Assembly: GCA_946626395.1 (NCBI GenBank)
Contig: CAMOUF010000074.1
Location: forward strand, 1-14,431
Length of the DNA stretch: 14,431 nt
Source of the DNA: an uncultured Clostridia bacterium
GTDB lineage: Bacteria > Bacillota > Clostridia > Christensenellales > Aristaeellaceae
Direction of reading: 5' to 3'
Under the pieces are notes generated by a model that saw only the letters and a list, made by a program, of their open reading frames with translations, was not told the DNA's origin and did no database searches. The position numbers were made by a program, and so were the translations under genes. Within the stretch, counting starts at the first letter, position 1; every line of letters starts with the position of its first letter. Shown here piece by piece: positions 6,552-13,582 of this stretch.

Positions 6552-7694
6552 GTGAAAAAAGTATTGTGCGGCCTGGACAATCTGGAAATGGCCGACTCCG
6601 TTTGCAAGGGCAGGCGGGTGGGCCTGATGACCAACCAAACGGGCATCGACAGCCATTTCCGCAGCGCCATTGATATATTAAACGCCCGGTACAACCTGAC
6701 CGCGCTGTTCGCCGTGGAGCACGGCATCCGGGGCAACGTCCAGGCCGGGGAGCATTACGATACCCAGCCTGACCCGGAAACCGGCGTGCCGGTGTACGCC
6801 GTGTACGGCGCCACCCATCGCCTGACGGTTGAAATGCTGGATACCTTTGACGCGCTCGTGTTCGATATGCAGGACGTGGGGGCCCGGTTCTATACCTATC
6901 TTTACGCCCTGTCCTTTGCTATGGAGGAATGCGCCCGGGCGGGAAAGGCTGTGGTGGTACTGGACCGGATCAATCCCCTGGGTGGGGAGCGGGTGGAGGG
7001 CACGGTGCTGGACACGCGCTTTGCTTCCTATGTGGGCATGTATCCCCTGCCCACCCGTTCTGGCCTCACTATGGGGGAATATGCCCTGTGGGTGAAGGAT
7101 CATCTTAAACTGGATCTGGATTTGACCGTCATTCCCCTGTCCGGCTGGCAGCGAAGCGACGAGCCGGAAGACCTGATTATTCCCTGGGTCGCCCCTTCGC
7201 CCAACTGCGCCACCTTCCATGCGGCCCGGTGCTATATCGGGGCCTGCGTGTTTGAGGGCACCAACGTGTCCGAAGGCCGGGGCACCACCCTGCCTTTTGA
7301 ATACATCGGCGCCCCCTGGCTGGATGGGCCTTTGCTGGAAAAGCGCATGGCGGCCCATGCTTTGCCGGGGCTTCATTTCCGGGCGGCGTATTTTACCCCC
7401 ACCTTTTCCAAGTACGCCGACCAGCCCTGCGCCGGGGTGCAAATGCATATTACCGACCGCCGGGCCGCCTGCGCCGTGGAAGGGGCCTTGACATTGCTGG
7501 ACGAAATCCGCGCCTTGTATCCCGATTGTCTAAAATGGCTTCCCAGCGGCTCCGGCGGCTTCTTTGTGGATAAACTGCTGGGCACGGATACCTATCGGCT
7601 GGGTGTGCACAACGCGCAAAGCCTGCTGGCTGCCCATGCCCCGGCCAGGAAAGCGTTTTTAGAGCAGCGCGCCCCGTATTTATTGTATAAGTGA
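6552..7694 (+). CDS. namZ: Exo-beta-N-acetylmuramidase NamZ (GH171, formerly DUF1343)
   Basis: NamZ releases MurNAc from the non-reducing end of peptidoglycan fragments. The 380 residues show the family signatures in order: VGLMTNQTG (23-31), VEHGIRG (55-61, containing the conserved acidic E56), FDMQDVGARFYTYLYAL, VVLDRINPLGG, PTRSGLTMGEYALW, APSPNCATFHAARCYIGA and FEGTNVSEGRGTTLPFEYIG. Length matches the mature family. The start is GTG 6552, with AAGGA eight bases upstream; the ATG at 6545 is out of frame. There is no signal peptide (MKKVLCGLDNLEM runs straight into the fold), unlike exported NamZ of B. subtilis, so it should act on imported substrate in the cytoplasm. It begins the enzyme half of the locus, 10 bases ahead of the GNAT gene. 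Confidence 0.93.
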   Translation: MKKVLCGLDNLEMADSVCKGRRVGLMTNQTGIDSHFRSAIDILNARYNLTALFAVEHGIRGNVQAGEHYDTQPDPETGVPVYAVYGATHRLTVEMLDTFDALVFDMQDVGARFYTYLYALSFAMEECARAGKAVVVLDRINPLGGERVEGTVLDTRFASYVGMYPLPTRSGLTMGEYALWVKDHLKLDLDLTVIPLSGWQRSDEPEDLIIPWVAPSPNCATFHAARCYIGACVFEGTNVSEGRGTTLPFEYIGAPWLDGPLLEKRMAAHALPGLHFRAAYFTPTFSKYADQPCAGVQMHITDRRAACAVEGALTLLDEIRALYPDCLKWLPSGSGGFFVDKLLGTDTYRLGVHNAQSLLAAHAPARKAFLEQRAPYLLYK

Positions 7695-7704
7695 GGGATG
7701 AACC

Positions 7705-8781
7705 GTGAAGATCAGAACCGTACAGCCTGAGGATATCGGCCCGCTCACCCGGCTTTGGAACGCCTGCGGGGAGGCGGGGGAGACCCTGTATTCTCCCCTG
7801 ACGGAAGCGGGCTTCCGGGAAAAATTTCTGGAAGGGGAGGGCCGCAATCCGGACAATTTGCTGGTGGCGGACAGGGACGGCGCTCCCGTGGGCTTCATTC
7901 ACGGGGTAGCCCCTGAAACCTTCCGGGGCGGCAAGCCGGGCAACGCCTATTTAACAGTGCTGCTGGTGGACGCCGCATCCAGAAACCGTGGCATCGGCAA
8001 GGCGCTGCTGAACGCGCTGAAAGAACGGATGCGGGAGCAGGGAGCCGCAAACATGTTTATTTCCAGCGTGAACCCGGTGAACCTGAATTGGCGCATTCCG
8101 GGCACCCCGGGCCATGACCACAACAATATGCCGGGCCTGGACACCGGCTGCGCCGGGGCGGGCTTCTTTTCCCATATGGGCTTTGAAAACCGGTACGCCG
8201 AGGTGGCCATGTATATGAATCTGGCGGATTACCGGATGCCGGAATCTGTGCTGGAAAAGCAGGAGACGCTGCGCAGGCAGGGCATCGTGACGGGGGTATA
8301 TGACCCGGCGCAGCATTGCGGCTTTGACGCCATGTGCGATCATGTGGGCAGCGAATACTGGCGGGATGTGCTGCGCACGGAAACGGAGGCCTGGGAAAAA
8401 GGCCAGCCCAACAGTGACGCCCGTTTCTGGCCCGATGGGGTGCGTCCTCAAGGCCCCCGGCCGTTGCTTGCCGCCGTGCATGGGGGGCAGATCGTGGGCT
8501 TTACCGGCCCGGTGGATTTGCAAAAAAGCGGCCGGGGCTGGTTTACCGGCATCTGCACCGACCCGGCCTTTGAGCGGCGGGGCATTGCCACCGTATTATT
8601 CAATCTGCTGATGGAGGCCTTTGTCAAGGAAGGCGCTCAGTTTTCCACCCTGTTTACCGGGGCGGACAATCACGCCCAGCGGGTCTACCGGGCCGCAGGT
8701 ATGCGGCCCGTGCGGGAATTTCAATTGATGCTGCTGCCGCTGGAGGCAGCGGACAGCAAAACGCAAGGAGGCAGCGTATGA
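7705..8781 (+). CDS. Tandem-GNAT N-acetyltransferase, possible GlmA-like amino-sugar acetylase
   Basis: The 358-residue protein contains two GNAT folds. The first (about residues 1-170) has the acetyl-CoA loop R93-N-R-G-I-G98. The second (about 220-350) has E290-R-R-G-I-A295, where Glu replaces the usual Gln/Arg at the first position, followed by NHAQRVYRAAGM, the typical C-terminal GNAT helix. GTG 7705 is preceded by GAGGG, seven bases away, within the end of namZ. It sits between namZ and the PIG-L gene, whose ATG overlaps its stop by four bases. In Clostridium acetobutylicum a two-GNAT protein, GlmA, is encoded near nagZ and acetylates glucosamine in cell-wall fragments. By analogy this protein may restore N-acetyl groups before NagZ acts. 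Whether it is a true GlmA homologue cannot be decided by eye. Confidence 0.85.
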   Translation: MKIRTVQPEDIGPLTRLWNACGEAGETLYSPLTEAGFREKFLEGEGRNPDNLLVADRDGAPVGFIHGVAPETFRGGKPGNAYLTVLLVDAASRNRGIGKALLNALKERMREQGAANMFISSVNPVNLNWRIPGTPGHDHNNMPGLDTGCAGAGFFSHMGFENRYAEVAMYMNLADYRMPESVLEKQETLRRQGIVTGVYDPAQHCGFDAMCDHVGSEYWRDVLRTETEAWEKGQPNSDARFWPDGVRPQGPRPLLAAVHGGQIVGFTGPVDLQKSGRGWFTGICTDPAFERRGIATVLFNLLMEAFVKEGAQFSTLFTGADNHAQRVYRAAGMRPVREFQLMLLPLEAADSKTQGGSV

Positions 8782-9470
8782 GCAAAACCATCATGGCCGT
8801 GGGGGCCCACACCGGCGACGCTCAATTGACCTGCGGCATGCTGCTGGCAAAGCATGCCATGCGGGGCGACCGGGTGATCATCGTGGATTTGACGGCGGGG
8901 GAGCGGGGCACGCCCCCGGGCTGGACCACCAGGGATTTCAGAGCCTATAACGTGGAATGCGCCGGAAAATTCGCCGCAAAAATCGGCGGGGAATCCATCG
9001 TGCTGGATACACCGGACGGCGAACTGTACGACACCAAGGAGGCTGAATTGCGGCTTTCCGATCTGATGCGCCAGTATCAGGTAAACGCCGTACTGTACCA
9101 TTGGAAAAACAGCCTGCACAAGGATCACGAGGCCGCCTATAAAATCACCGATAACGCGATCTTTTATGCTTCCCTGCCGACCTTTGAACGGCCCCTCCCC
9201 GCCGCGCCCATCCGCAGCTTCATGTGCGCGGAAAACTGGGAGGACGAGCCGGAATTCATGCCCTATTACTGGTTCGATGTGACAGAAGCCTTCCCGGTAT
9301 GGAAGGAAGCCATCAAGGAACTGTGGCTGGCCGAGCATTCCATGAGCTTCAAATACCTTCGCTATTATGAAGCGCTCAGCATCGTCCGGGGTGCGCGCAT
9401 CGGCGTGGACCATGCCACCTGCTTTGGCGTCAGTCCCACGGCGAAACGCCAGAAAATGGAATACCTGTAA
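8778..9470 (+). CDS. PIG-L/LmbE-family deacetylase-like protein with altered catalytic motif
   Basis: The 230-residue protein has the PIG-L layout. A first strand ends in GAHTGDAQL (residues 9-17), followed by a helix CGMLLAKHAMRGD, strand VIIVDLTAGERGT, and a second metal motif H114-K-D-H117. Family members remove N-acetyl groups from GlcNAc-containing compounds using Zn2+. The normal first motif is AHPDDE; MshB uses its His and second Asp as zinc ligands and its first Asp as general base. Here His11 and Asp14 remain, but the base position is Gly13, and Pro and Glu are also changed. Activity is therefore uncertain. ATG 8778 overlaps the GNAT stop (ATGA) and follows AAGGAGG, so translation is coupled. 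No signal peptide. An acetylase-deacetylase pair in one operon is unusual. Confidence 0.85.
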   Translation: MSKTIMAVGAHTGDAQLTCGMLLAKHAMRGDRVIIVDLTAGERGTPPGWTTRDFRAYNVECAGKFAAKIGGESIVLDTPDGELYDTKEAELRLSDLMRQYQVNAVLYHWKNSLHKDHEAAYKITDNAIFYASLPTFERPLPAAPIRSFMCAENWEDEPEFMPYYWFDVTEAFPVWKEAIKELWLAEHSMSFKYLRYYEALSIVRGARIGVDHATCFGVSPTAKRQKMEYL

Positions 9471-9482
9471 GGAGGCAGCGTC

Positions 9483-10958
9483 ATGAAAGAAGAATGGAAA
9501 CGCCTGATCGGCCAGCGGCTGGCCGTGGGCTTTGACGGGTTCACCGTGCCGGAGGAATATATCCGGCTGGTGAAGGAATATCAGGTGGGCAATGTGATCC
9601 TGTTCCGCCGGAATGTAAAGGATTATGACCAGCTCAGGGCCCTGTGCGAAAGCCTGCGGCGGCTGATCACGGAGGAAACCGGGCTGGAGCCCTATATCAT
9701 GATCGACGAGGAATGCGGCAGTGTGTCCCGCCTGGCCCACATCGCCGCCCAGACCCCCAGCGCCATGGCCATCGGAGCCACAGGGAAAACGGAAAACGCT
9801 TACCAGATCGGCCGTTTGATCGGGGAAGAGTTGAAAGCGGTGGGGGTGAATTTCAACCTGGCCCCCGTGCTGGACGTGCTCACCAATCCCGCTGCCGCCC
9901 ATGGCAACCGGTGCTTTGGCACGGAACCGGAGCAGGTGGCGGCCTTTGGCTGTGAATATGTGCGGGGCCTGCAGGAAACGGGCGTGCTGGCCTGCGGCAA
10001 GCATTTCCCGGGCCATGGCGACACGGTGGTGGATTCCCATTTGGGCCTGCCCGTGGTGGAAAAGACCCAGGAGGAAGTGCGCCGGGTGGAGCTGACGCCC
10101 TTCCGGGCGGCGGTGAACAGCGGGCTGAAAGGCATCATGTCCGCCCATGTGGTGTTTCCCGCCTTTGAGCCGGAGCGGGTGCCCGCCACGGTGTCCCGCC
10201 GGGTCATGACCGGACTGGTGCGGGAGGAGCTGGGCTTCCGGGGCATCCTGCTCAGCGACGGTATGGAAATGAACGCTGTGATGGATATGTTCGGCATGGA
10301 GGAGGGGGTGCGCCGGGCCCTGGCCGCGGGCATCGATATTGCCTTAGTGTGCCATTCCGCCAAGCAGGCGGCTTCTTCCTGCGAATATCTGTATCAGGCC
10401 CTGGAGCAGGGCAACTTGAACGAGGAAGAAACGAAAGCCCGGTTTGCCCATATCGCCCAAATAAAAAAGAACCTGCCCTTGCAGGCAGGCGAGAAAGCCC
10501 TGTTTGGCAATGAAGCCCAGCGGGCATTGGGGCGGCGCATCATGGCGGAGGCTGTTTCCGTCACTTTCGCACCGGAAGGAAAGCCCCTGCCCAAGGCGGA
10601 AGGCGCGGCGTTCCTGGGCGTGAACGCCCGGGCCGTGACCTTTGCCAGCGACGACGTACCCCTGGACGCGGCGGCGGTATGCGCCCAAAAGTATCATGGC
10701 ATCCATGCTTCCCTGGAGGGGCCGCTGCCGGAAAACGTGAAAACCGCCGTGGTCTTTTTAAACAAGCATCCGGACAACGAAAAGGCCGTGCAGGCCGCCT
10801 GCCGTCTGGCGGAAGCGGGGGCGCAGGTGATCGCCGTGGGCATGAGCGCGCCCCAGTGCATGAAGGGCCTGCCGGACAGCGCCTGGCAGATCATGGCCTG
10901 GCAGTATGATACCCTGGCCCTGGACGCGGTGATGAAGCTTTTCGAGCAGGGTGAATAA
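9483..10958 (+). CDS. nagZ: Beta-N-acetylglucosaminidase NagZ (GH3), cytoplasmic
   Basis: NagZ removes GlcNAc from GlcNAc-MurNAc or muropeptides. The 491 residues include the diagnostic loop KHFPGHGDTVVDSHLGLP, with the catalytic dyad D184 and H186, and the nucleophile D259 in LLSDGMEM. Earlier blocks FRRNVKDYDQL, MIDEECGSVSRL and GVNFNLAPVLDV are standard for the GH3 TIM barrel. From about residue 330 a further domain follows (HIAQIKKNLP, then an alternating alpha/beta region with VIAVGMSAPQ), so it is a two-domain NagZ as in Gram-positives. ATG 9483 follows AAGGAGGCAGCGT, with one extra C. It lacks a signal peptide, whereas B. subtilis NagZ is exported. It is the last gene of the block and is 12 bases from the PIG-L gene. 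Confidence 0.94.
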   Translation: MKEEWKRLIGQRLAVGFDGFTVPEEYIRLVKEYQVGNVILFRRNVKDYDQLRALCESLRRLITEETGLEPYIMIDEECGSVSRLAHIAAQTPSAMAIGATGKTENAYQIGRLIGEELKAVGVNFNLAPVLDVLTNPAAAHGNRCFGTEPEQVAAFGCEYVRGLQETGVLACGKHFPGHGDTVVDSHLGLPVVEKTQEEVRRVELTPFRAAVNSGLKGIMSAHVVFPAFEPERVPATVSRRVMTGLVREELGFRGILLSDGMEMNAVMDMFGMEEGVRRALAAGIDIALVCHSAKQAASSCEYLYQALEQGNLNEEETKARFAHIAQIKKNLPLQAGEKALFGNEAQRALGRRIMAEAVSVTFAPEGKPLPKAEGAAFLGVNARAVTFASDDVPLDAAAVCAQKYHGIHASLEGPLPENVKTAVVFLNKHPDNEKAVQAACRLAEAGAQVIAVGMSAPQCMKGLPDSAWQIMAWQYDTLALDAVMKLFEQGE

Positions 10959-10967
10959 AAAAGTTCA

Positions 10968-10992
10968 GGGGAAACCATTGAATGGTTACCCC
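10968..10992. terminator. Bidirectional terminator between nagZ and the MATE gene
   Basis: GGGG-A-AACCAT (10968-10978) pairs with ATGGTT-A-CCCC (10982-10992), with one A-A mismatch and a TGA loop. Reading the minus strand, the hairpin is followed after five bases by six T (10962-10957), a good terminator for the MATE gene. On the plus strand the following bases are T-rich but broken (ATATTTCTATTTTA), so it also plausibly ends the nagZ transcript. Confidence 0.7.
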
Positions 10993-11008
10993 AGGAAATA
11001 TTTCTATT

Positions 11009-12385
11009 TTACGCCGCCTTTTTGTGGAGCCATTGGTCGCCCCGCAGGCGCAGGCGCAGGGCCACGCTGCGGGCGGCCCATTCAAACACCAGCGCGATCC
11101 AAATGCCGGGCACGCCCAGGCCGACCACCACCGTGAGCACATACCCCAGCAGGCACCGCCCCAGCAGCAGCGCCCCCACGGACACCATGCCCGCGTAGAC
11201 CGTGTCGCCCGCCGTTCGCAGCACCATGGAGGGAATATTCCCGTCGCACCAGAACAGGGGCATGGAGAATACGCCGATGCTCAGGGCCGTATAGATGATG
11301 GCCGTGCCCTGCTCGGTGGCGTGATAGAGCTTCAACAGCAGCGGGGTCAGGGGATAGAGAATGATCACCGTGCCCAGCAGCACGAAGCGCCCCACCCGAA
11401 TGAGAGAATAACAGTAGTGTTTGGTCAGGTCATAGCGCCGTGCCCCGTAGCATTGGCCGCAGACCGTGCTGGCCAGGGCGGTCAGGGCGTTGGCGCTGGT
11501 GCAGTACAGGTTCAGCATGGAATTGGATACCGCGTGGGCGGCCAGGTCGGTGGTGGTGAGGGTGGCCAGGTACACCTGCACCAGCAGCATGCCTCCCTGG
11601 GTCATCAGGGCTTCCACGGTCAGCGGCGCGCCCAGGCCGATGATTTCTTTGGTCACGGAAGGGGTAAAGCGGAAAAAGTCCCGGGGGGCAAGATGATAGC
11701 CGCTGTGGCGGAGCAGCCAGAACACCGCCAGCCCCATGCCCAGGGTCCGGGCAATGATGTAGCTCAGGCCCGACCCGTTGACGCCCATGCCCAGGAAGTT
11801 GATAAAAATGAGGCTCAAAATCAAATGGGCTACGTTGATCACGATGGTCAAAAGCAGGCTGGAGCGGGTGTCCCCCAGGGAACGGAAAATATTGAAGATG
11901 GCGTTGAACACCGAAAAGGGAATAAAGGACAGGGCCATCATGCGCATGTAGCGCACGGCATATTCCACCAGCAGGGGCTCCACCTGGGGATAAATCAGGC
12001 GGATCAAAGGCTCTGACAAAAGAATCAGCGCGGCGCTTAAAAAAATGGATACCGCCCCGCACAGGCCCACCACTTCGCCCATCACCCGGCGCACCTCGCC
12101 CTGATTCCCGCTGCCCTTGGCCCGGGCCACCACAATGGCCCCCCCGGTAGCCAAGGACATGAACACCAGCGACACCATGCTGTTGACCGTGCCCACCATG
12201 GACACGGCGGCAATGGCCGCTTCGCCCACGGAGGAAACCAGGGCCGTGGAAATCAGGCTGATAAAGCAAATAAAGAACTGATCCAGGGTCAGGGTGACAA
12301 ACATTTTGCGCAGCTCGCCATAGGAAAACTGGTCCGTGGTGAGTCGGGCTTCCAGGCGATCGTTCAGCCAGTGCAAGAAAATCAT
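11009..12385 (-). CDS. MATE-family efflux transporter
   Basis: This 458-residue protein has about twelve hydrophobic segments and the MATE features SSVGEAAIAAVSMVGTVNS near the start, GGAIVVARAKGSGN in the first loop, and the second-half repeat TLTTTDLAAHAVSNSMLNL. MATE pumps export drugs, metabolites or, in DinF/NorM-like subgroups, cations, using Na+ or H+ gradients. Substrate is not predictable. The frame stays open far upstream, but the protein proper begins at ATG 12385. GGAG (12389-12386) directly touches that ATG, whereas TTG 12376 (three codons later) has ideal nine-base spacing, so the true start may be TTG 12376. A good promoter lies upstream (12460-12432). It is convergent with nagZ and divergent from the NlpC/P60-like gene, so it forms its own unit. 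Confidence 0.93.
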   Translation of the reverse strand: MIFLHWLNDRLEARLTTDQFSYGELRKMFVTLTLDQFFICFISLISTALVSSVGEAAIAAVSMVGTVNSMVSLVFMSLATGGAIVVARAKGSGNQGEVRRVMGEVVGLCGAVSIFLSAALILLSEPLIRLIYPQVEPLLVEYAVRYMRMMALSFIPFSVFNAIFNIFRSLGDTRSSLLLTIVINVAHLILSLIFINFLGMGVNGSGLSYIIARTLGMGLAVFWLLRHSGYHLAPRDFFRFTPSVTKEIIGLGAPLTVEALMTQGGMLLVQVYLATLTTTDLAAHAVSNSMLNLYCTSANALTALASTVCGQCYGARRYDLTKHYCYSLIRVGRFVLLGTVIILYPLTPLLLKLYHATEQGTAIIYTALSIGVFSMPLFWCDGNIPSMVLRTAGDTVYAGMVSVGALLLGRCLLGYVLTVVVGLGVPGIWIALVFEWAARSVALRLRLRGDQWLHKKAA

Positions 12386-12402
12386 CTCCGAAGCAGCATG
12401 AT

Positions 12403-12417
12403 GCCGCGTTCTGCGGC
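12403..12417 (-). promoter_or_regulatory. Small hairpin in the leader of the MATE transcript
   Basis: GCCGC (12403-12407) and GCGGC (12413-12417) pair over a five-base loop, between the predicted transcription start (about 12425) and the ribosome binding site of the MATE gene. It may affect translation. Evidence is only the inverted repeat. Confidence 0.3.
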
Positions 12418-12431
12418 GGGGAAACGCCTTG

Positions 12432-12460
12432 ATTATACTCCCGGTGGGGAAAATAGTAAA
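12432..12460 (-). promoter_or_regulatory. Promoter for the MATE gene
   Basis: On the minus strand TTTACT (12460-12455, four of six matches to TTGACA) is followed by exactly 17 bases and a perfect TATAAT (12437-12432). The leader to the MATE start is about 40 bases. On the plus strand TATACT (12434-12439) overlaps this -10 box and could serve the divergent gene, but no good plus-strand -35 box is visible. Confidence 0.7.
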
Positions 12461-12481
12461 GGAAAAGATTGGAGAAACGGA

Positions 12482-13582
12482 ATGGAAAATTTTGAATTGC
12501 GGGAAGCGGTCTATCTGGGCGTGCAGGGATATGGCGAAGCGGGCGTTGACCGGGAGCAGAAAGCCGCCTTTTTGCATCGTTTCCAAACGGTAGCGGGGGA
12601 AATCGCTCTGCCCCTTCGTTCCGGAGAGATGGAAAACTATGCCCTGCAAAACCTGTTGAAGGTGGGCTATCCCTATCAAATCAAAATCCAGGACGGCGCT
12701 GTGATGGAGGCGTCGGAAACCGCCGCGCTGGATCAGCCGGAATATGAGCCGCCCGTTCGGGGTACCCCGGGGAAACGGACGCTGAAAAATTTTCTGCAAA
12801 CCGCCCTTCAGCCGGTGGGGGCGACCCTGTATGTATTCGGCGGGGGCTGGAATTGGCAGGACGACGGCACAGCGCCCCAGGCCACGCTGCAATCCGCTCA
12901 GCAGGATTGGCTGCGCTTCTTTTTCAGCCAAACTTCGGAATACACCTACCGGGACCGGAACGGGGACGAAAAGAAAAAGGACCCGCCCCACAGCTTCTAT
13001 CCCTATGGCGGGTTCAATCAGTATTATTATGCCGGGCTGGACTGCTCCGGCTATGTGGGCTGGGCGGTATATCACACGGTGGAAAACCGGGCGGGCTGCC
13101 CCGGCTATGTGGTCGGGGCCAATCGCCAGGCCCTGACGCTCTGTGAAAAGGGCTGGGGGGATCTTTTCCGGGAATCGGATCAGCCCCGCAGCCTATGCCC
13201 CGGCGACGTGTGCAGCATGGACGGGCATGTGTGGATTTCCCTGGGATCCTGCCAAGACGGCAGTGCGGTGATCCTTCATTCCACCCCCTCCATGAGCCGG
13301 GCGGGGCAGCCCGGGGGCGGCGTGCAGATCGGCGCGGTGGGGGAGAGCGAAAGCTGTGAGGCCTATGCCCTGGCGGACCGCTATATGACCCGGTATTATC
13401 CCCTCTGGCATCAGCGCTACCCCACCGCCCTGAAAGCGCCGGGCCTGTACCTCAAATTACGGGAAGCGCCCCTGGGCCGCTTTCATTGGTTTATCGACGG
13501 GCGCGGTATCCTGTTTGATCCCGAAGGAATCCAGAATATGGGCCCCGATGCGGCTTTAAGATGCCTGTTTCAGGAAACATAA
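12482..13582 (+). CDS. NlpC/P60-like cysteine peptidase, no signal peptide
   Basis: The C-terminal half of this 366-residue protein matches the NlpC/P60 papain-like fold: AGLDCSGYVGWAVY with the nucleophile C188, GDVCSMDGHVWISLG with H249, and a third polar candidate H266 in VILHSTPS. Such enzymes cut gamma-D-Glu to diamino-acid bonds or related links in murein peptides. The YVFGGGWNWQDDG segment normally lies close to the DCSG motif; here about 50 residues rich in aromatic and charged positions are inserted. Residues 1-140 match nothing I recognise. I chose ATG 12482 because GGAG lies seven bases before it; the upstream in-frame extension has no such site. No signal peptide is visible, so it may act in the cytoplasm on imported stem peptides (inference). 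It is divergent from the MATE gene. Confidence 0.82.
   Translation: MENFELREAVYLGVQGYGEAGVDREQKAAFLHRFQTVAGEIALPLRSGEMENYALQNLLKVGYPYQIKIQDGAVMEASETAALDQPEYEPPVRGTPGKRTLKNFLQTALQPVGATLYVFGGGWNWQDDGTAPQATLQSAQQDWLRFFFSQTSEYTYRDRNGDEKKKDPPHSFYPYGGFNQYYYAGLDCSGYVGWAVYHTVENRAGCPGYVVGANRQALTLCEKGWGDLFRESDQPRSLCPGDVCSMDGHVWISLGSCQDGSAVILHSTPSMSRAGQPGGGVQIGAVGESESCEAYALADRYMTRYYPLWHQRYPTALKAPGLYLKLREAPLGRFHWFIDGRGILFDPEGIQNMGPDAALRCLFQET

Noticed and set aside
8721..10148. 475-codon minus-strand open frame opposite the PIG-L and nagZ genes
   Set aside because: Shadow frame of GC-rich genes; nagZ motifs on the plus strand are unambiguous.
10982..12016. 344-codon plus-strand open frame opposite the MATE gene
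   Set aside because: Composition rich in His, Gln, Gly and Ala typical of an antisense shadow; it starts inside the terminator hairpin.
12386..13075. Upstream extension of the MATE frame by 230 codons
   Set aside because: It runs antisense through the NlpC/P60-like gene and the promoter region, and MATE proteins begin where the 458-residue version begins.
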